From assembly GCA_002358965.1 (NCBI GenBank), contig DEPW01000070.1, forward strand, positions 4,538 through 15,139: a stretch of DNA of 10,602 bases, in the 5' to 3' direction. This stretch comes from Bacteroidales bacterium UBA3382. Its GTDB lineage: Bacteria; Bacteroidota; Bacteroidia; Bacteroidales; UBA932. Positions 1-6,737 of this stretch are shown piece by piece (position 1 is the first letter of the stretch; the number at the start of each line of letters is the position of its first letter). The position numbers were made by a program, and so were the translations under genes. The notes below the pieces were generated by a model. The model ran no database searches. It saw nothing but the letters and a program-made list of their open reading frames with translations, and had not been told where the DNA came from.

Positions 1-398
1 AGGAAAGACTCGACGGCATCAAGGAAGCCTGCCGCAGGAACGGCCTCGATGTCAGGATAGAAGACATCGAATTTCATCTTCCCGAACCCCTTTATACTTA
101 CAATACGCTTCAGTCCCTGCGGGAGCGCGAACCGCAGAACGAGTTTGTCCTGGTCATAGGATCGGACAATCTCGCCATCATCGACAAATGGCACAAAGGC
201 AGGGAAATACTCTCTGAATACGAAGTCTGGGTATATCCGAGAGCCGGCTACGACACCGGACGGCTGATACGGGAAGCCCTGGACAAGGGGGCATTGAGCG
301 TCAGAATGATCGAAGCACCTTTGATAGACATTTCCTCTACCGCCATCCGCAATGCCGAGGCGCACGGGGACATGTCAATGGAACAATACAAAGCATGA
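1..398 (+). CDS. nadD: Nicotinate-nucleotide adenylyltransferase, C-terminal part (5' end outside window)
   Basis: This frame is open from the left edge (first full codon at base 3) to TGA at 396-398, giving about 131 residues; the N-terminal third with the nucleotide-binding GxFxPxHxGH motif lies outside the window. Visible family marks are LPEPLYTYNTL, the block FVLVIGSDNL followed by KWHKGREIL, VYPRAGY, and the C-terminal signature IDISSTAIR (327-350), all typical of bacterial NadD. The enzyme adenylylates nicotinate mononucleotide with ATP to give deamido-NAD in cytoplasmic NAD synthesis. The stop overlaps the next start as ATGA, so the downstream CYTH gene is probably translationally coupled. 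The identification is firm, and only the N-terminus is missing. Confidence 0.93.
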   Translation, partial: ERLDGIKEACRRNGLDVRIEDIEFHLPEPLYTYNTLQSLREREPQNEFVLVIGSDNLAIIDKWHKGREILSEYEVWVYPRAGYDTGRLIREALDKGALSVRMIEAPLIDISSTAIRNAEAHGDMSMEQYKA

Positions 399-1042
399 AA
401 AACACCGAAATAGAAAGGAAGTTCCTGGTCTGTTCGGACGAATACAGACATTTGGCCGTTTCGCACTCGGAAATCGTACAGGCCTACCTCATGTGCGACA
501 ACGAGCGCAGCCTCAGAGTAAGGACACGCGGCGGACAGGCCTTCATCACTTTCAAGGCCAACTCCAGCTCGGGGATAGGCCGTTTCGAATGGGAGCGTGA
601 AATCCCGCTTGAAGATGCGCAGGCCCTCATAGGCCAGGCTCTCCCTGGCATCATAGAGAAGACACGGCATATAGTCGAATACAATGGCCGCACATGGGAA
701 ATAGACGAGTTCCACGGCAACAACGAAGGCCTTACGGTCGCGGAAATCGAACTTGAAGACGAAAACGAAACATTCGACAGACCCGCATGGCTCGGCGAAG
801 AGGTCACCGGCGACCCTGCCTACCTCAATTGCAATCTTGCGCAGTCACATAGGCATCCAGCGGCGTCGGCACCTCGACTGTCACAGGCTCCTTGCGCACC
901 GGATGCACAAACCCGACCCGTTTGGCATAAAGGGATATGCCGCCGTCCTTGTTGGAACGCGGAGCTCCGTACTTCAGATCCCCCTTTATCGGACAGCCCA
1001 TGTCCGCCAATTGGCAGCGTATCTGATGATGGCGGCCGGTAA
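395..1042 (+). CDS. CYTH / triphosphate tunnel domain protein with abnormal C-terminal read-through
   Basis: The ATG at 395 overlaps the nadD stop (ATGA), fixing the start. Residues 1-148 form a recognisable CYTH domain: the ExExK motif is EIERK at 5-9, followed by SLRVRTRGG (39-47), FITFK (50-54), RFEWEREIP (63-71), EKTRHIV (88-94), WEIDEFHG (101-108) and the conserved WLGEEVTGDPAY (132-143). CYTH proteins bind triphosphates with divalent metals in a beta-tunnel; bacterial ones are often tripolyphosphatases or of unknown substrate. Family members usually end about 155 residues in, soon after a YYNSNL-type motif (here YLNCNL, 143-148). This frame has no stop there and continues to residue 215 through sequence antisense to the pseudouridine synthase gene. 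The extra tail is rich in Pro, Cys and Arg and resembles no domain. The N-terminal assignment is secure, but whether the tail is translated and tolerated is unknown. Confidence 0.85.
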   Translation: MKNTEIERKFLVCSDEYRHLAVSHSEIVQAYLMCDNERSLRVRTRGGQAFITFKANSSSGIGRFEWEREIPLEDAQALIGQALPGIIEKTRHIVEYNGRTWEIDEFHGNNEGLTVAEIELEDENETFDRPAWLGEEVTGDPAYLNCNLAQSHRHPAASAPRLSQAPCAPDAQTRPVWHKGICRRPCWNAELRTSDPPLSDSPCPPIGSVSDDGGR

Positions 1043-1550
1043 GCAGTTCAACCTCTACAATCCAGTACCTGTCTGTCGGTTTCAGAAGCCTGTACTTCAA
1101 TCTCGCCAGTTTCGCCCCAGGACGCTCGGAAGGATATATGTAACTCTTGTTCTGCTTTTCGTTCCTGAGCATCCATCCGGAGAGTTCGCCCGATTCGGGC
1201 GAAGGGCAGGCGCAGACCATTGCCCAATAGGATTTGCGCACCTCTCCCTTACGGAAGGCCTCGTTGAGCCGTTCCAAAGCCTTGGAAGTCTTGGCAAAGA
1301 CCACCACGCCTCCTACCGGACGGTCAAGGCGGTGGGTCACACCCATGAACACACGGCCTGGCTTTGAATCCCTCATTGCCATGAAAGCTTTCAGAGTTTC
1401 CGACAGGGGTTCGTCACCGGTCTTGTCCCCCTGGACTATCTCCCCAGTCCTCTTGTTAAAGACGAGGACATGGTTGTCTTCATAGACTATCCTCGATGCG
1501 ATGTCCTCGAACTCCTCGCGGGACAGTCGACGGTAAATATTTTCAGACAT
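825..1550 (-). CDS. RluA-family RNA pseudouridine synthase
   Basis: The protein has 241 residues when started at MSENIYRRL. An in-frame ATG six codons upstream (1566-1568) is possible, but its extra residues MAICRI look unlike family N-termini, and neither start has a convincing Shine-Dalgarno. The catalytic motif HRLDRPVGG is at about 73-81, with Asp76 as the expected nucleophile. The conserved C-terminal block LLTGRHHQIRCQLADMGCPI is at about 169-188, followed by GDLKYG. No N-terminal S4 domain is present, so it is a short RluA-type enzyme that isomerises uridines in rRNA or tRNA; the exact target cannot be read from sequence. It lies just downstream of the M14 gene on the same strand and is probably co-transcribed with it. 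Its TGA (825-827) lies inside the CYTH coding frame, so the two genes converge and overlap. Confidence 0.9.
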   Translation of the reverse strand: MSENIYRRLSREEFEDIASRIVYEDNHVLVFNKRTGEIVQGDKTGDEPLSETLKAFMAMRDSKPGRVFMGVTHRLDRPVGGVVVFAKTSKALERLNEAFRKGEVRKSYWAMVCACPSPESGELSGWMLRNEKQNKSYIYPSERPGAKLARLKYRLLKPTDRYWIVEVELLTGRHHQIRCQLADMGCPIKGDLKYGAPRSNKDGGISLYAKRVGFVHPVRKEPVTVEVPTPLDAYVTAQDCN

Positions 1551-1586
1551 GATTCGACAAATTGCCATTTGACTTAATATTCCAAC

Positions 1587-3026
1587 TTATGCGCACCCAT
1601 CTTTGGCCTCCAATTTCACCGAAACATATTTCCTGCCATCGAAATGCACGCAAACCCTGCCCGAGCCGTCCACTTCGATCTCGCCGGCATCAATCCAGCC
1701 GCCGACCCCTTTCCGCTCCAGAAGCGACAACGAATATTTTCCCGGCGGCACTCCCTCGGCCACGACCCTTGAGCGTCTCTTGTTTTCCAAGGGAAAAAGC
1801 AGCCTTCCGGGAACGGAAACATGGAAATAGTCCCCTATCGCCTGCAAGGTATGGTCCGCGAATACGGAAAGATTTTCCAAAGAGACCCATTCTCCTTCAG
1901 GACTTTCCGAATAATAAGTATAAGGGGTTTCAAAAGTAATCGCAAGGCAATCCTCTCCGCACCTTTCCCACAGCCAGCCTTCAAGATACCTGGGAGCAAG
2001 GTCTGAAAAATCCAGATCTCCGCATTTGAAATACGGATTGTCTTCCATCGTAAGCCGAGCCAGCCTCATCTCGTCCGCGAAAAAGCCGGAAGAAGTAGAC
2101 TCGGCCGTATGCACCCAGTATGTGGCATAATCCTCCACCTGCGAGTGCATGTTGAGCGCCATGTCGATGTTCCCGTGCCGTTCCAAAATGTCTTCAAGCA
2201 ATGATTTCAGACTGGACACTTCCGCCGAAGTCAGCGAATCCGGCCTGTCCCAGTTGATTTCCTGATTCACCCCCATGGAATTCGAGCGCGAAAGTCCGTG
2301 AATCACCCCGTCCGGATTGGTAAAAGGCACTATATAGAAAACCGCTTTACGCCTCAACGCCGCAGCGAGCGGATCGTCACTCATGGCAAGCCTGCCGACC
2401 ATGGCGTCCAGATGCCAGCTGGACGGTGTTTCGCTCGTATGCGTGCGGCCTTGGATGTAAACCACCTTTTTCCCCGTATCAGGCACCCCGTCGTCCGTGA
2501 GCGTCAACAGCGGCATATCGTTACCGAGCGTACTGCTGCCGGCCGAAGATACTGAAACATAAGGCGAGGCCGACCAATGCGCAATCCTCCCGAGCAGGTA
2601 CGAATAAGTATACGGGACGAAATATGCGACATACGCCGTATCCCTGCATTCAGGAAAATATTTGAACACGCGTCCGTTTCCCAAAGCCTCTTTTTCAGAA
2701 AAACGCACATATTCCTTCCCGTCGAAACTGTAAAACGGACGGACGGCTTCACTGTTGTGGAACTGCATCAGCACCCCCTTGCCGGCCAGCCCCGACAGTC
2801 TGAAATTGTACCACCTCGCATTGGGTTCGAGGGCGGTATCCACAGGATTCACGGGATCGAAACGGGAATAGATATCGATTTTCATAATGGATACTTCCAC
2901 AATCGAATCGGCCACCGTGACCGAATCGACAGACCCGGATTCATAATCATGGCTTGCCTTCACCTGGGCTTGCATGAGCGACGGCACCAACATCAAGAGT
3001 ATGAAAAAAGGTCTTAAAATCTTCAT
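1587..3026 (-). CDS. Secreted M14-family zinc carboxypeptidase-like protein
   Basis: From the preferred start (MKILRPF) the protein has 479 residues; an ATG four codons upstream at 3036-3038 gives 483. The later start puts a Lys followed by a hydrophobic stretch and SLMQAQ at the N-terminus, a Sec signal peptide with cleavage near QAQ. In 483-residue numbering, a beta-sandwich-like region (ARWYNFRLSGLAGKGVL, from 74) resembles the N-terminal domain of cytosolic-carboxypeptidase-type M14 proteins. Next comes the metallopeptidase core: zinc ligands His200 and Glu203 in RTHTSETPSSW, FTNPDGV (239-245), the third ligand His298 in NMHSQ, and candidate catalytic Glu370 in FETPY. The segment that normally reads DxNRNW is GVNQEINWD here, so the Asn-Arg pair that grips the substrate carboxylate is replaced. 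A small beta-rich domain follows at the C-terminus. It is probably periplasmic or secreted, with unknown substrate. Confidence 0.85.
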   Translation of the reverse strand: MKILRPFFILLMLVPSLMQAQVKASHDYESGSVDSVTVADSIVEVSIMKIDIYSRFDPVNPVDTALEPNARWYNFRLSGLAGKGVLMQFHNSEAVRPFYSFDGKEYVRFSEKEALGNGRVFKYFPECRDTAYVAYFVPYTYSYLLGRIAHWSASPYVSVSSAGSSTLGNDMPLLTLTDDGVPDTGKKVVYIQGRTHTSETPSSWHLDAMVGRLAMSDDPLAAALRRKAVFYIVPFTNPDGVIHGLSRSNSMGVNQEINWDRPDSLTSAEVSSLKSLLEDILERHGNIDMALNMHSQVEDYATYWVHTAESTSSGFFADEMRLARLTMEDNPYFKCGDLDFSDLAPRYLEGWLWERCGEDCLAITFETPYTYYSESPEGEWVSLENLSVFADHTLQAIGDYFHVSVPGRLLFPLENKRRSRVVAEGVPPGKYSLSLLERKGVGGWIDAGEIEVDGSGRVCVHFDGRKYVSVKLEAKDGCA

Positions 3027-3045
3027 AGGCCATGTCATTTTCCTG

Positions 3046-3053
3046 CAAAATTA
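3046..3053 (-). promoter_or_regulatory. Possible Bacteroidota -7 element (TAnnTTTG) for the M14 gene
   Basis: Read on the minus strand the bases are TAATTTTG, an exact match to the TAnnTTTG -7 consensus of Bacteroidota primary sigma promoters. It lies about 20 nt upstream of the ATG at 3026, which would give a very short leader and favours that start over the one at 3038. No clear TTG-type -33 element is found at the expected spacing, so this is tentative. Confidence 0.35.
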
Positions 3054-3063
3054 GTCAAAAAAC

Positions 3064-3076
3064 TGACATTATGTCA
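3064..3076. promoter_or_regulatory. Perfect palindrome TGACAT-T-ATGTCA in the divergent M14/dnaK intergenic region
   Basis: The 13 bases form an exact 6-bp inverted repeat around one central T, with a further TGAC-related half-site (GTCA, 3054-3057) just to the left. The site lies between the divergent M14 and dnaK genes, 110 bases before the dnaK ATG. TTGGCAC follows at 3088-3094. Palindromes of this kind are typical dimeric regulator operators; the regulator is unknown. It is not the CIRCE element bound by HrcA (TTAGCACTC-N9-GAGTGCTAA). Confidence 0.4.
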
Positions 3077-3171
3077 TACTCGGCCATTTGGCACATTCTT
3101 CGTTAAAGAAGAGCGCGTCCTGCGTAATGCGCTGGACGATTTGGAAAACGATTCATCAAACGAATATAAAA

Positions 3172-3178
3172 AAGGAGA
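3172..3178 (+). promoter_or_regulatory. Shine-Dalgarno site of dnaK
   Basis: AAGGAGA lies 8 bases before the ATG at 3187. It is unusually strong for this window and settles the start at MGKIIGIDLG, rejecting the longer in-frame extension that begins at 3088. Confidence 0.7.
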
Positions 3179-3186
3179 AAGATATT

Positions 3187-5115
3187 ATGGGAAAGATTAT
3201 CGGTATCGACTTAGGTACAACTAACAGTTGCGTGGCCGTAATGGAAGGCAAAGAGCCTACGGTCATCATTAACAACGAAGGTCAGAGGACCACGCCTTCC
3301 GTCGTGGCGTTCACCAACGACGGCGAAAGGAAGATCGGCAACGCCGCAAAGCGTCAGGCCATCACCAACCCTCACAAGACTGTATTCTCTATCAAGAGGT
3401 TCATGGGTGAAAGGTACGATCAGGTCACAAAGGAAATCGAGCGCGTCCCTTACAAAGTGATCAAGGGCGACAACAATACACCGCGCGTCGACATAGACGG
3501 CAAACTCTACTCGCCACAGGAAATCTCCGCAATGATTCTCCAGAAGATGAAGAAGACCGCGGAAGAATATCTGGGCCAGGAAGTACACGAGGCCGTCATA
3601 ACGGTTCCGGCGTACTTCAGCGACTCACAGCGTCAGGCCACCAAGGAAGCCGGCGAGATTGCAGGACTCAAAGTAATGCGTATCATCAACGAGCCTACGG
3701 CAGCAGCGCTTGCTTACGGACTTGACAAGAAAAACAAAGAGATGAAGGTTGCCGTATACGACCTCGGCGGCGGTACATTCGATATTTCCATCCTCGATCT
3801 CGGAGACGGCGTATTCGAAGTGCTTTCGACCAACGGCGACACACATCTGGGCGGCGACGATTTCGACCAGACTATCATAGACTGGCTTGCAGGCGAATTT
3901 GCAGCCGAAAACGGCGGTTTCGACCTCAAGAAAGATCCTATGGCGCTCCAAAGGCTGAAAGAGGCTGCCGAAAAGGCCAAAATCGAATTGTCCAACCAGA
4001 CTTCGACCGAAATCAACCTGCCTTATATCACAGCCGATGCGACAGGTCCGAAACACCTTGTCAAGACCCTTACGAGGGCTAAGTTCGAGCAACTGGCAGA
4101 TTCATTGATACAGAAGACCATCGAGCCTTGCCGCAAGGCTTTGGCAGATGCCAACCTTAAACCTTCGGATATCGACGAAGTCCTGCTTGTCGGCGGTTCG
4201 ACCCGAATTCCCGCAATCCAGGCGATTGTCGAAAATTTCTTCGGCAAGACCCCTAACAGGAGCGTCAACCCTGACGAAGTAGTCGCCATCGGTGCGGCCA
4301 TCCAGGGCGGCGTACTCGCCGGCGATGTAAAGGATGTGCTTCTGCTCGATGTCACTCCGCTTTCACTCGGTATCGAGACCCTCGGCAATGTGATGACAAA
4401 GCTTATCGAAGCCAACACGACCATACCGACCCGCAAATCGCAGGTATTCTCGACCGCCGCAGACAACCAGCCGTCAGTCGAAATACATGTCCTCCAGGGC
4501 GAGCGTCCTATGGCAAGGGACAACAAGAGCATAGGCCGCTTCCATCTTGACGGCATCGCACCAGCACCGAGGGGAATTCCTCAGATCGAAGTCACATTCG
4601 ACATCGATGCGAACGGTATCCTGAGCGTATCGGCAAAGGACAAGGCCACAGGCAAAGAGCAGAAGATCCGTATCGAAGCCTCATCCGGACTTTCCGAAGA
4701 TGAAATCAAGAGGATGCGTGACGAAGCCAAGGCAAACGAAGCCGCAGATAAGGCCGAACGCGAAAAGGCCGACAAGATTAACGAAGCCGACGCAATGATA
4801 TTCCAAAGCGAAAAGAATCTCAAGGACTACGGGGACAAGATTCCGGCCGACAAGAAGGCAGCCATTGAAAGCGCCCTGACGCAACTGAAATCGGCATACG
4901 AATCCAAAGACATCAACTCAATCAATTCCGCACTTGAGAACATCAATAACGCATGGCATGCGGCATCTGAAGACATGGCCAAAGCAGCCCAGCAGCAGGG
5001 GCCATCGCAGAACACAGGTTCGGCAAACAACTCCGGCAATGCAGGAAACGGCAACGGTGCCAATGGAAGCAATGACCCTGGTACGGTAGATGTCGATTAC
5101 GAAGAAGTCAAATAA
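3187..5115 (+). CDS. dnaK: Chaperone DnaK (Hsp70)
   Basis: The protein has 642 residues, normal full length. The ATPase domain spans about 1-380, with phosphate-binding loop GIDLGTTNS (6-14), VPAYFSDSQRQAT (140-152), INEPTAAALAYGLD (167-180), DLGGGTFDIS (192-201) and LLVGGSTRIP (333-342). The hydrophobic interdomain linker is DVLLLDVTP (383-391), followed by the substrate-binding beta domain, a charged helical lid, an Asn/Gly/Ser-rich tail and the conserved acidic end DVDYEEVK. DnaK binds exposed hydrophobic peptides in an ATP cycle with DnaJ and GrpE in the cytoplasm. Neither partner gene is adjacent; the gene stands alone with its own upstream region and a terminator about 33 bases after the stop. 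The upstream palindrome may take part in stress control, but this is unproven. No anomalies are seen in the coding sequence. Confidence 0.99.
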   Translation: MGKIIGIDLGTTNSCVAVMEGKEPTVIINNEGQRTTPSVVAFTNDGERKIGNAAKRQAITNPHKTVFSIKRFMGERYDQVTKEIERVPYKVIKGDNNTPRVDIDGKLYSPQEISAMILQKMKKTAEEYLGQEVHEAVITVPAYFSDSQRQATKEAGEIAGLKVMRIINEPTAAALAYGLDKKNKEMKVAVYDLGGGTFDISILDLGDGVFEVLSTNGDTHLGGDDFDQTIIDWLAGEFAAENGGFDLKKDPMALQRLKEAAEKAKIELSNQTSTEINLPYITADATGPKHLVKTLTRAKFEQLADSLIQKTIEPCRKALADANLKPSDIDEVLLVGGSTRIPAIQAIVENFFGKTPNRSVNPDEVVAIGAAIQGGVLAGDVKDVLLLDVTPLSLGIETLGNVMTKLIEANTTIPTRKSQVFSTAADNQPSVEIHVLQGERPMARDNKSIGRFHLDGIAPAPRGIPQIEVTFDIDANGILSVSAKDKATGKEQKIRIEASSGLSEDEIKRMRDEAKANEAADKAEREKADKINEADAMIFQSEKNLKDYGDKIPADKKAAIESALTQLKSAYESKDINSINSALENINNAWHAASEDMAKAAQQQGPSQNTGSANNSGNAGNGNGANGSNDPGTVDVDYEEVK

Positions 5116-5147
5116 AAGTAATTCCAACAGGCGGAATACCAACAAAG

Positions 5148-5185
5148 AAGAGACTGGCTGTCCGAGTGCAGCCAGTCTCTTTTTT
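5148..5185. terminator. Strong intrinsic terminator between convergent dnaK and surface operon
   Basis: The left arm 5148-5160 (AAGAGACTGGCTG) pairs perfectly over 13 bp with the right arm 5169-5181, around an 8-base loop. On the plus strand it runs into a T tract (through 5185), as expected for a dnaK terminator. On the minus strand the stem is followed by TTCTTTGTT, a weaker U-rich tract, so it can also end the convergent operon whose stop codon is at 5224. A smaller inverted repeat, ATTCC/GGAAT, sits just upstream at 5121-5137. Confidence 0.88.
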
Positions 5186-5223
5186 GTTGTCAATAGTCCT
5201 GGGGCGATAATGCGTTCTATCTG

Positions 5224-6720
5224 CTACATATCGAAAACGACACGCACGCCGCAGTTCATCAATGCATAGCCCGGAGACGCATTGCGACGATACGCCGAAC
5301 GGCATGAAACCGCATCCCACGAACTTGAAACAGTGAAAGTGCCTCCGCGTACCACTTTTCCGTCACCGGCAGCAGGACCTTCAGGATCGGTCTCTGCAGC
5401 GGCGGAACCCGAATAGGCCCCATACCAGTCACTGCACCATTCCAGAACATTCCCGTGCATGTCATAGAGGCCGTATCCGTTAGCATACGGATAGCTTCCT
5501 ACATCTACAGGATGCCCTACCGGCTCTGCATTCGGATCTTCACACTGGCCTCCCATGTCGTAATCGTAATAATAATTGGTATTGTAGTTGGCCATGCCCT
5601 GATTTATCCTCTTGCCATCATCTATGCCGAAAGGCAAGGACTCGGTCTGCCCCCCGCGGCAGGCATACTCCCATTCGGCTTCGGTAGGAAGCCTTCCGCC
5701 GAGCCAATCCGCATAAGCCACTGCTCCGAACCATGTGACATAAGTGACAGGATAGTTCTCGCAACCTTCGACAGGAACCCACTGGCCGTCCTCGTAATGC
5801 AGGCCGTAATCGCATTCATTCGGAGTTCCGGCCCAGATACGGCTATCGGCTATGAAGGCCTGGGTCTCCGTGACGGTGCTTCCGTTGTTTTCATAGCAGA
5901 CCGTCCCCCTTCCGTAATTGTCGCTATCTTTGGTTATCCCCATCTCATTAAGGAATGCCGCATACTGCCGATTGGTGATTTCGTATTTTGTCATTGAAAA
6001 ACCTTTCGTCAAGGTAACCTGATGCTGAGGCCTCTCATTACTATAGTTGTTCCATTCGGATTCAGGAGCGCCCATCATGAAAGTGCCTGCAGGGACCGAT
6101 ACCGTCTCAGGCATCGTGCTCCCCAGCACGGTAACGGCACATTCGGCAGAGGCATCGCCGGCCTTCGCCGTGATTGTGGCCTCACCGGCGGAAACTCCGG
6201 TAACAAGTCCCGTTTCCGTCACTGTCGCCACATTCATGTCCGATGTCGTCCACTCCACAGGAGAGGAAGCCGCATCTTCCGGAAGTATGGTCGCCGTAAG
6301 CTGCACTGTTCCGTCCTGTTCAAGCCGCGCACTCTCGGGAGATACAGATATCGACTCCACAGGAGCCCCGAGCACCGACACGGCGCACTCATCTTCGAAC
6401 CCGTCGGCATTGACGGTTATCACGCAACTGCCGACATCCGCGGCTGTAACCAAGCCATTGCCGTCCACAGTTGCCACTGCTTCATCCGAGGATTCCCAGG
6501 ACACCTGCGCGGCCTCCGCACCTTCGGGAGACAGCACATATGTCAGCCTGGCCATACCCCCTTTCATGAGAGACAGGCTGCTCTCGCTGACGGTCACTCC
6601 CGAGACCGCAGTCTTATCGCCCCCGCCTTCACCGCCGTTGTTGTCGTCTTCCGCACAGCCCCACACGACAACAGGCAAAGCGGCAAGAATCAAGAATTTA
6701 AAAACATTTTTCATTTTCAT
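5224..6720 (-). CDS. Lipoprotein with two Big_2 Ig-like domains and a SUMF1/FGE-like domain
   Basis: The protein has 498 residues from MKMKNVFKFL; an ATG two codons later is equally usable. A hydrophobic signal ends in the lipobox VVWGC (Cys22), followed by AEDDNN, an acidic stretch like Bacteroidota surface-export signals. Residues about 39-117 and 119-198 are two bacterial Ig-like (Big_2) repeats, each with the W-x-S-S/T-D-x-x-V-A-T-V core and G-x-V-T...G...IT ending. From about 204 to the end is a SUMF1 (formylglycine-generating-enzyme-like) domain: PAGTFMMGA (210-218), GGRLPTEAEWEYACRGG (341-357), GYGLYDMHGNVLEWCSDWYG (415-434), VVRGGTF (456-462), CRSAYR (473-478) and GVRVVFDM. The catalytic Cys pair of true FGE is not present as a pair, so a binding or structural role is likelier than sulfatase activation. 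The start lies 17 bases after the upstream fimbrillin-like gene, implying one operon. The gene is probably last in the transcript. Confidence 0.88.
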   Translation of the reverse strand: MKMKNVFKFLILAALPVVVWGCAEDDNNGGEGGGDKTAVSGVTVSESSLSLMKGGMARLTYVLSPEGAEAAQVSWESSDEAVATVDGNGLVTAADVGSCVITVNADGFEDECAVSVLGAPVESISVSPESARLEQDGTVQLTATILPEDAASSPVEWTTSDMNVATVTETGLVTGVSAGEATITAKAGDASAECAVTVLGSTMPETVSVPAGTFMMGAPESEWNNYSNERPQHQVTLTKGFSMTKYEITNRQYAAFLNEMGITKDSDNYGRGTVCYENNGSTVTETQAFIADSRIWAGTPNECDYGLHYEDGQWVPVEGCENYPVTYVTWFGAVAYADWLGGRLPTEAEWEYACRGGQTESLPFGIDDGKRINQGMANYNTNYYYDYDMGGQCEDPNAEPVGHPVDVGSYPYANGYGLYDMHGNVLEWCSDWYGAYSGSAAAETDPEGPAAGDGKVVRGGTFTVSSSWDAVSCRSAYRRNASPGYALMNCGVRVVFDM

Positions 6721-6737
6721 TCTTCTGTTTTGTTGTG

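Noticed and set aside
821..852. Simple -1 frameshift as the cause of the long CYTH tail
   Set aside because: Shifting to the frame with TAG at 850-852 would shorten the protein to family length but does not restore the usual C-terminal HPYxxW-type residues. Loss of sequence fits better, though a read-level check is still needed.
753..1367. Plus-strand frame antisense to the pseudouridine synthase
   Set aside because: There are no recognisable motifs, and it lies opposite the conserved catalytic region of a clear enzyme gene.
3088..3104. Sigma-54 promoter TTGGCAC...
   Set aside because: The -24-like TTGGCAC is good, but at the correct spacing the -12 dinucleotide is GT rather than GC. I kept it only as part of a broader observation.
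3088..3186. In-frame N-terminal extension of DnaK by 33 residues
   Set aside because: The extension resembles no DnaK N-terminus, and the strong AAGGAGA site 8 bases before 3187 fits the canonical MGKIIGIDLG start.
3039..3186. CIRCE/HrcA operator upstream of dnaK
   Set aside because: No TTAGCACTC/GAGTGCTAA inverted repeat is present; the palindrome found has unrelated bases.
5224..6720. Sulfatase-activating formylglycine-generating enzyme
   Set aside because: The domain is SUMF1-like, but the catalytic cysteine pair is absent and the protein carries Ig-like stalk repeats and a lipoprotein signal.
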